Below, one piece after another: positions 57,801 to 64,000 of a stretch of 64,000 nucleotides of DNA. Both the position numbers and the translations under genes were made by a program. The notes below the pieces were generated by a model. The model was given only the letters and a program-made list of their open reading frames with translations. It searched no databases and had not been told where the DNA came from. How positions within the stretch are numbered: position 1 is the stretch's first letter; each line of letters opens with the position of its first letter. The stretch is taken from assembly GCA_963854735.1 (NCBI GenBank), contig OY978102.1, forward strand, positions 372,001 to 436,000, in the 5' to 3' direction. The DNA is from Marvania coccoides (Eukaryota > Chlorophyta > Trebouxiophyceae > Chlorellales > Chlorellaceae).

Positions 57801-58378
57801 CGACGTCCTGGAGGGGGAGGAGGGGGAGGAGGGGGAGAGAGAGGAGAGGGGCGGTAAGCTGACGATGTGACAGATATATAAAAAAGATTGGTGAAAGCAG
57901 GTTGAAAAGCAGCATTCTTCTTACCTCTTCGGTGTAAGGAATGACGGTGGCAGTGGGCTTCGGCTTTCCTCCTGTCAGCCTAATCCTGCTCTTCTTCTGG
58001 TCGTATGCTGTCGGGGCGTCCTCCTGCGCTCGATATTATGCAGGGATTTGGCCCAGGGTTGGATGGTGCGCAGAATGCGCAGCAACAATAAAAGCAGAAA
58101 AGATTGAAAGAGCACAGCGACTCACCTTGCTCCCGGAGGGAGCCTGTTGGGGAGGGATACCAGAGCCACTGGCCTGCAGATTATGTAACGCAGCATCTTG
58201 AGAAAACAAAGCTCGTCGTCGAACAAAAAAGATTCACTTTAAATTAGACAGTGTCACACCTCTCCGCCCTTCTTTCGTTTGCCCATGATACGATTTTGCA
58301 CAACACGCGTGATAAAAATATTTATAAATGCGTGCGTGCGTGACCTTCAGCCTTGGTTTTCGCCACTCTTGCGCCCAT
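54821..58378 (-). CDS. Tudor-like / coiled-coil / TFIIS-central-domain nuclear protein
   Basis: Secure minus-strand exons: 58196-58126, 58023-57925, 57807-57513, 57351-55358, 55138-54821. A possible first exon is 58378-58345 (weak donor gtcacg but correct phase), giving about 936 aa. After a basic stretch comes a Tudor/PWWP-like barrel (DVVGKTVHVIFDVG, FEKGQVM, HKVIYHDKEEFDTDLTNEVV). A long Ala/Pro/Glu disordered part follows, then a Gln/Ala coiled coil (QEAQQQVAALEGAKQKAQQE) and a helical block. At the C-terminus is a TFIIS central-domain-like helical bundle (LERTLFYRYCRGHEGRLEV, LIWKHLSPKSV, LLTGVITPGDLAVITLEELV). In PHF3/DIDO and TFIIS this domain contacts RNA polymerase II. The combination suggests a chromatin-linked transcription-elongation factor. 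The 5' end is unresolved. Confidence 0.6.
55157..55174. repeat. Run of 18 G (C-run on the sense strand of an intron)
   Basis: Lies in the last intron of the TFIIS-domain gene, about 15-35 bases before the acceptor on the coding strand, where it may serve as polypyrimidine tract. Confidence 0.95.
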
Positions 58379-59756
58379 TATTCGTTTTCGACGCCACGGA
58401 GAGGATACAGCGGCATTCGATCTAAATTTTAATCTCTGATTACAGCAGAATGACGTCTGAAGAAGGGGGAGGCCGCATCAGAACGCGGCAGCGCGGTCAT
58501 TTTTTTTTTTAAATAAAATTGTTGGCAACAAAACACAAAAAGAACAGGTTTGTTTGGGCAATGCCGTCGTTAGGGGAGGTGACATAATCGCATGCACGAG
58601 CCTACTGCGACCAGTCGCCATCGCCGACGGGATCTGCTGTTTCCAGCACAGCAGCAGGCATACTTGCCGCTGCTACGGCCAGCCTTTGCTGCGTTCTCTC
58701 CAGCCTTTGAAGCTCACGGGCGGCATGCATGCATTAATTCTGGGTTGGTTGAGCAGCATGAAGGGATTGCGTGTCCGCTTTGCCCAGCCGGTGGTTTGCG
58801 GTGGTGTCTTGATTTGAGCTCTTGTTTTTTTCTTATGCCCAATATACTCCGAGGATAATTAAGCTCGTCATGTTTTTGAAAACCAAATAGTCCCCAGGGG
58901 GAGGACACCTGTAGTAGGTGCCTGTTCCTAAAAGATTTCCCATCCTCCATGACCTGTTGAGTGTACCACAATCAAAGAAATTTATATTCTTATGAGGCTG
59001 GTAGCATTGCACCTACCAAAAGAAACCCAATTCAGTAAATAATGTGATCCATCTCGGTGAAACAGCCATGCAATTGCATCGAGGCTACTTCATTTATTCG
59101 GGTGCGTATTCTTGACCTTGGGTTCCTGTGTCGCTTAACAGAGAACGTTCTGTTAAGAAAAGCTCTGTGCAGTTGGTGCTGCGCATTATCTTCTTGGTGG
59201 TATTGCAACAACCTGGTCGTTCTTCCTAGCGCGTATTTTAGCTGTTTTTTTACCAACAGCTTCCCGGCGGCGACCGGGAGTGGACCGGGGGAGGCTATGC
59301 TTCACGCAAAGTGCAGGCTACCCAGCATGTTACAATAAAATGACGGGCCTGTGCTCCCTTGTTGATTTTCTTTCTTTCTTTCAGTCTTGCGGATCTGCTC
59401 CAGATCTGGGGGGAAATGGAGGGGAAATTTTTTCTTTCTTTCCTTCATCAACCAGTCTTGCCCGGCGCGAAAAACGACGCGGGGGGGGTGCGTCATTTTT
59501 ATTCTATTAAATACCCGCCAAGCTTCTCCCCCTTCCTCTCCCTTTCAACCTCAACGTGAGACCTGGGTTATTAGTGCATCTCTTTTTTTTCTTCGGCAAG
59601 CGAAATGCGGGGAAATTTCACGCGCCCAGCGGGCCAGCGTGTGCCTCTCTGTCGGATTTTTTATTATCAGGGTGTCGATACGTTTCTAGACTCTTGGCCT
59701 AGAAAAAAGTTTACTTTCTCTCCCTTTCTGCAGACCCAGCATATTTACCCAGCATA
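58379..59756. other. Intergenic with one dispersed repeat copy
   Basis: Contains the repeat at 58848-58975. A probable acceptor at about 59732 (tttctgcag) just before the metallothionein ATG suggests a 5' UTR intron. The T/C-rich stretch 59370-59560 has no supported gene. Confidence 0.45.
58848..58975. repeat. Dispersed repeat family, copy 2 (partner 37434-37577)
   Basis: Same ordered words as copy 1, including ccagggggaggac and gagtgtaccacaatc. This copy lacks the inverted-repeat part. Confidence 0.75.
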
Positions 59757-60073
59757 ATGACCTGCCCCGTTTGCAAGGACGTAAGACCTCTATTTATTTA
59801 TGCAACTGAAACCATTTTTGCTTTCTCCCGTCTCGACTGCGTTAAAACGTGTTGAAGATATTGAATTGTCTCAACAGTGACATCTCAACTCGCTACCCTG
59901 CTTTTTTCCTTTCCTTTCAGGCGTGCCACTGCGGTACTGACTGCAAGTGCGGTGACGAGTGCACCTGCTGCAAGGCCAAAACCGCCTCTGCCTGCGGTGG
60001 TTGCGATAAATGTGCCGATGGTTGCTCGTGTGGCACTAACTGCTCCTGCTCCGCACCTTGCTGCGGCAAGTAA
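59757..60073 (+). CDS. Metallothionein, 58 aa, 18 cysteines
   Basis: Exons 59757-59780 (eight codons, donor gtaaga) and 59921-60073 (acceptor ctttcag), phase 0. The protein has 18 Cys in 58 residues, arranged as CxC, CC and CxxC motifs in clusters (MTCPVCKDACHCG; CKCGDECTCC; ACGGCDKC; CSCGTNCSC; APCCGK), with no aromatic residues apart from one His in the third motif. This composition is diagnostic of metallothioneins, cytosolic chelators of Zn, Cu and Cd used in metal homeostasis and detoxification. Expression is normally metal-inducible; I did not identify a metal-response element. It is shorter than typical plant type 1-2 proteins and lacks their long Cys-free spacer, so it is better called an algal-type metallothionein without subclass. 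Confidence 0.9.
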
Positions 60074-60490
60074 ACGCTCACTGAAATTTGACTTCTCCTG
60101 AGCGTGATGATCTCTCGTGAAAAAGCTGATTTTCTTATTTTTAATGATGACTGATTTGACATACCCGGCAAACTACTTTCCTAATATCCTTCGTTCAACT
60201 GGGAAAACGAGTAGCATGTGTTCTTGTCGGCAAACGTTTTTTCCATTTCCCCTCCCTCTTTTGACCACTATGCTCAGCACAAGCCGAGCAGCCGGACATC
60301 AAGAACAAGCAAGAGGCTGAGGCTGTATTTTTCCTTCTTTTCCCAGGTTTCGCTCGTCTCGGTTTATTCACGTTTCTTTCTATCCAACCCAAGTCTTCCT
60401 TGTAAAGCGTCGATTAGACTAAAATAAATGTTAAACAAAGAGTTGAATTAAAAATAAAACCCGCCTGCATTCATACACAAAGCAGACTAG
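60074..60490. other. Intergenic between convergent genes
   Basis: 3' flanks of the metallothionein and ankyrin genes; T-rich, no supported gene. Confidence 0.4.
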
Positions 60491-63160
60491 CTACACCGCG
60501 CTGGCCAGCGAGAACGGCCCTCCCGATGAGCCCGCAGACTTAATCTGCTTTGTGGAAGCCCGCCACAGGTAGGACAGCGGGTTGCTGCTCTCCTTGGCCA
60601 GCCCCACAGGCGTTTCCCCCGCAAAATTGGGGATGTTAAAATCCGCGCCGTGCTCAATCAACACTCCTATGACCCCCTTTTCGCCCCTCCCCTCGTTCAC
60701 CGCCAGATGCAGCGGAGTGTTGCCCCACGCGTCTTGGCAGTTGGGATCAGCGCCGGCATCCAAAAACGCCCGACACATGTCCACGTGCCCCTCGCGCGCA
60801 GCCCAGTGCAAGGCCGTGCGTTTGTCATCTTTAGCTCGGTGCACCGGTTCTCCGCCTTCCAGCAGCGCGATCGCCGCCTCGGTGTGGCCTTCTTGCGCCG
60901 CCAAAACCATTGGCAAGTCCTCGTAAGGTTTGTCCCCGCGCTCCAGCAGCAGCTTCACCGCCAGGGGGCTGCCGATCCACGCTGCCGCAGCCAGCCAACT
61001 CCGGCACATGAGGTTGTCCCTGACTTTTGTCAGCATCAAGCTCAGCGCGCCTTTATGGCCACGGCTGGCTGCTTCGTCCACTGCTTTGCGATCCACCACC
61101 GCGTCGGCGTTTAACAGCGCCGCCACGACCTCTGCGTAGCCACGCCTCGCCGCCACGTGCAACGCCGTGTCCGAGGACTCTTTGAACGCGGCATGAGGGT
61201 TGGCGTCGTTGCTGAGCAGCAGCTTCACGATGGGGGCGTCCCCCGACAGCGCCGCTTCCAGCAAAGGCGTGCTGCCGTGGTAGTTTGTGCTGTTGACGCT
61301 GGCGCCATGTTCCAGCAGGCACCTCACGCCCTCAATGAAGGAGCGGTTGGCGCACCAGTGCAGCGCGGTGTTGTCGCGATTGTCTTTGCTATTGGCGGGC
61401 GCCCCCACCTCCAACAGCTGCCTCATGTCGTCTATATTCTGCCACTTAACCTTCACCAACAGCTCTTCCTCCAGGCACTTGTTCTTGAATGCCTCGATTG
61501 TGGTGGCCACGTTCTCGTGACCTGCGCTGTACGCCAGCTCCGCGGGTGTCGCGCCCTGCACGTCTTGATACGTTATGTCCGACCCCGCCTGCAGCAGAAG
61601 TTTTGCCGTCTCGGAGTTTCCAACAAATGCCGCCCAGTGCAGCGCCGTACGGCCTTGCCCGATATCTTGACAGGTAACGTCAGCGCCAGCCGCCAGCAGC
61701 TGCTTCACAATGGCCTCATTACCACGATACGCAGCAATCATGAGGGGGGTCCAGCCGTCAGCGCCCTGGGCAGCGGTGTCCACGCTCTCGCCCGCCGCCA
61801 GCAGCACGCTCAGCATGAACTGGTGGATTTTTCGCCCTTTATAAGCTGCCCAGTGCAGGGCAGTGCTGCCCTCTACCACCCTGGTGGTGGCGTGCCCTCC
61901 AACTTTCTTTCCTTCATCTTCCAGAACCAGAGTCTTGTTGAGGCCGAACTTGAAGTGCCAGGCCAGCACCACGCCGGGGGAGGTCAACACAGAGGCGATG
62001 CACAAGAAGGTTATTAACAGGACGCTGCCTGCGACGGCTGCGCCCAGCGGGAAGGATATCCACAGAGCAGCTATCAGAGCGAGGGACTGGGTGACCATGG
62101 CCAACAGGAAGAAAAAGTACGCCAGGGTAAGCCAGTCGTTCATGCCGATGGCCACAATGATGGTGGACATGAGGCACCTGAAGTTAATGGATTAGACGGG
62201 GAGAAGAAGAATTGTTTGAGCAGTGTTAAATAGTTATTTTATTATTATATTCAGAAAATGACAATTCCAGCAATGACAATTCCAGCTGGAAAATGTTGAA
62301 AATGATATAGCTTACAGCAGATCGAACACCAGGGTGACGACGCAGCAGACGCTGTACATCAGAAGCAGCCTTCCACAGGTGGCACTGCTGCCTTGGCCGG
62401 AGTGGCACCAGCCGTAGCGAAAGTTCGACTCCTCCCACCGTGGGTCGCCATAAAACGGCGCGAAAATGACCTCGCTGGGGCTGAGCACCGCCGACAGCAC
62501 CTCGCTGCCCAGAATGGAGGCCACTGCGGCGAGCGCCGTGGCGGCCGCCCCGCCCTTATCAAACAGAGATTTCTTGCCTTGGTCGTGCCTGTTGGACCGC
62601 CGCTGCTTGGCCATGTCGGCCATGATATTCTTCACCTCGTTGCGCTGCTCCTCAGGGGGGATGCCGCTGGGAAACAGGGGGGACATAGTCAGTGGCATTT
62701 CGAATGAATCGCTTGGTGTGGGCATATGCGCCGAAGGCTGAGTACCCTGCTGCGGGCCCTGCTTGCCAGCGAAATGCTCTGGAGTTTCTCCTAGCGGCAA
62801 GCTTTTTTCTTTTTCCCCGGCGTCGGAGTCGTCGGAGGAAGAGGCCGGCGCGCGCGGAGCCGCCAGAAACTTGGGGTCGGTAAATATGCTGGCCTTGAGG
62901 GTGGTGCGCGTGCCGAACGGGCCGATGGGCAGGACGGGGGTAGCAGCGGGGGCTTCTATTACTTGAGAATTGCTACCAGAGCCAGGGCTGGAGGGCTCCG
63001 ACTCCTCATCAGAAGAGGCAATCAATGGTTCTTCAGGGAGGCTATGGTTTAGAAAATAGGAAGCGGAGAGGGGAGTTCGCCTCCTAAGGACGCCGCCGGG
63101 CAGCGGGGCATTGCCCCCAGGCTGCTGCTCTGGAGGCTTGGTTTCGTCGTTGTCGCCCAT
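60491..63160 (-). CDS. Membrane-anchored ankyrin-repeat protein, 843 aa
   Basis: Two exons on the minus strand, 63160-62316 and 62177-60491 (donor gtaagc, acceptor cttcag, phase 2). The N-terminal 230 residues are Pro/Ser-rich and disordered. A membrane region of about four or five hydrophobic segments follows (about 255-375, including LLMYSVCCVVTLVFDLLC and AYFFFLLAMVTQSLALIAAL). Then come about a dozen ankyrin repeats: STALHWAAYKGRKIHQF, GWTPLMIAAYRGNEAIVKQL, RTALHWAAFVGNSETAKLLL, NTALHWCANRSFIEGVRCLL, RTALHWAAREGHVDMCRAFL and NTPLHLAVNEGRG. Helices before repeats is the reverse of ankyrin-DHHC palmitoyltransferases, and I see no DHHC motif or ion-channel filter. The repeats probably present a cytosolic docking surface. 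The splice-spanning frame (VFDLL to CLMSTIIVAI) supports one gene, not two. Confidence 0.75.
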
Positions 63161-63530
63161 GCTGTTCGGTATCAGAGCTTCATTTTGGAGGTGTCTGGAA
63201 GAAGGAATGGAGGTTTTTATTTATTTATTAGGGCCTTTCGGCAAGATTATGCATGAAAAGTGCACCCACCATTATTCCGTTATCAGCCAAGGAGGAGGAG
63301 CTGCGCAACAGCGATATAAAGATGTGTCCTTTAATGGGTTTGCAGCTTGGAGTTGCCTGACCACGACAGAGAAACCAACAATGTAAAGCACACATTTTTG
63401 GGCTATTATCATAAAAGCAAAAAATATTGTAATATTTATCGAGGTTTCATTGCCGATTTCACGCGTTTGTATCGTGCCAGAGACATCAGACGTGTGCGCG
63501 ACAAGGATACAGTGCATACGAAAATTTACA

Positions 63531-64000
63531 ATGTCGTCGTTCGATCTGCTGAAAGACCACCCCATTTATGAAAAGGTAGACCATGATTTTAATATAAAAA
63601 CACCCAAATGAACAATTTCCGGGTAGCTACGCCGGATGCAGGCGGCCTGGGAAAAAGCCTTGTCGCCTGTCGTCGGCTGTGCCCTGCCGCTCATTCACTT
63701 TATCAACCCCTCTCCTTGGGAATGAATGCAGGTCAAGAGCATCAGCCAGGGCGCGTATAGCATCGTGATCCTGGCGCGCCACAAGCAGACCCAGGAGCTG
63801 CTGGCGTTGAAGTTCATCGAGCCAGAGCAGAAAATTTCAAAAGCGGTGGAGAGGGAGGTAAGGGAGCTTTCTACACGTGCAAAGAACGTCAACCCTTTTC
63901 CTTTGCAAAATATCCAACAGTTTATTGTTTTTATGAGGAACAGATCATGAACCATAAAAGGCTGTACCACCCACATGTTGTCCTGCTGCACGACGTGTGC
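63531..64000 (+). CDS. Protein kinase, SnRK2/AMPK-like, N-terminal part (runs off the window)
   Basis: Exons 63531-63575, 63732-63857 and 63944 to the window end, phase 0, GT-AG. Visible: glycine-loop variant ISQGAYSIVILARHK, the ATP-binding Lys in ELLALKFIE, the alpha-C Glu in KAVEREIMNHKRL, then YHPHVVLLHDVC. The ERE.MNH+.L.HPHVV block is typical of plant SnRK2 and related CAMK-group kinases. The Gly-loop lacks the usual first glycine (S-Q-G-A-Y-S), so nucleotide binding may be somewhat altered, though such loops can be active. Catalytic HRD and DFG motifs lie outside the window. Only about 76 residues are available, so the subgroup is provisional. Confidence 0.75.

Noticed and set aside
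58261..58286. Alternative start MGKRKKGGE for the TFIIS-domain gene
   Set aside because: Good-looking donor, but its phase cannot join the next exon in frame. The candidate at 58378 joins in phase, though with a weak donor, so the 5' end stays open.

Overview
The window is nuclear DNA of a green alga (chlorophyte). Genes are split by short spliceosomal introns that are AT- or pyrimidine-rich, while exons are GC-rich with alanine/glycine/serine-rich linkers. TGTAA motifs, the usual green-algal poly(A) signal, follow several stop codons. The gene set is eukaryotic and plant-like (plant-type tandem CCCH zinc finger, SnRK2-like kinase). I cannot name the species. Exon joins were derived by hand from GT-AG (three times GC-AG) boundaries, reading-frame continuity and family conservation.

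Region 1 (0-29.5 kb) is ordinary gene space: NSRP1-like splicing regulator; a CHD1-type chromatin remodeller; a small secreted Cys protein; a CCCH zinc-finger protein; gamma-SNAP; an EAF transcription factor; a 1,939-aa DNA polymerase theta homologue; an F-box/LRR protein; a UCHL3-type deubiquitinase; a mitochondrial DNL zinc-finger protein; an unknown membrane protein. The polymerase theta is the most unusual of these: its helicase motifs are intact but all three polymerase motifs look degenerate.

Region 2 (29.7-50.4 kb) is an accessory region. It holds a minus-strand cluster of TPR genes in several states: a decayed relic (29.8-30.6 kb), a start-less copy with an expanded CTG/CAG tract (30.7-33.7 kb), a copy cut off by a ribosomal protein eL8 (L7a) pseudogene (42.4-44.1 kb), a near-identical duplicate of the second (44.4-47.3 kb) and one intact gene (47.5-50.4 kb). 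Between the second and third copies lies an island of about 8.5 kb. It carries an unfamiliar SF2-helicase-like ATPase, a nested inverted-repeat element, a LINE-type 3' fragment, a cluster of short direct repeats and a nuclease-fold (EEP) gene with a 48-bp minisatellite. The duplicates are mosaics, which points to unequal exchange or gene conversion.

Region 3 (50.6-64 kb) returns to ordinary genes: another TPR protein, a TMEM8-like seven-helix protein, a Tudor-like/coiled-coil/TFIIS-central-domain protein, a metallothionein, a membrane ankyrin-repeat protein and the 5' end of a protein kinase. Several neighbours share a nuclear transcription/chromatin theme (CHD, EAF, TFIIS-domain protein, NSRP1), but no operon-like organisation is expected or seen.
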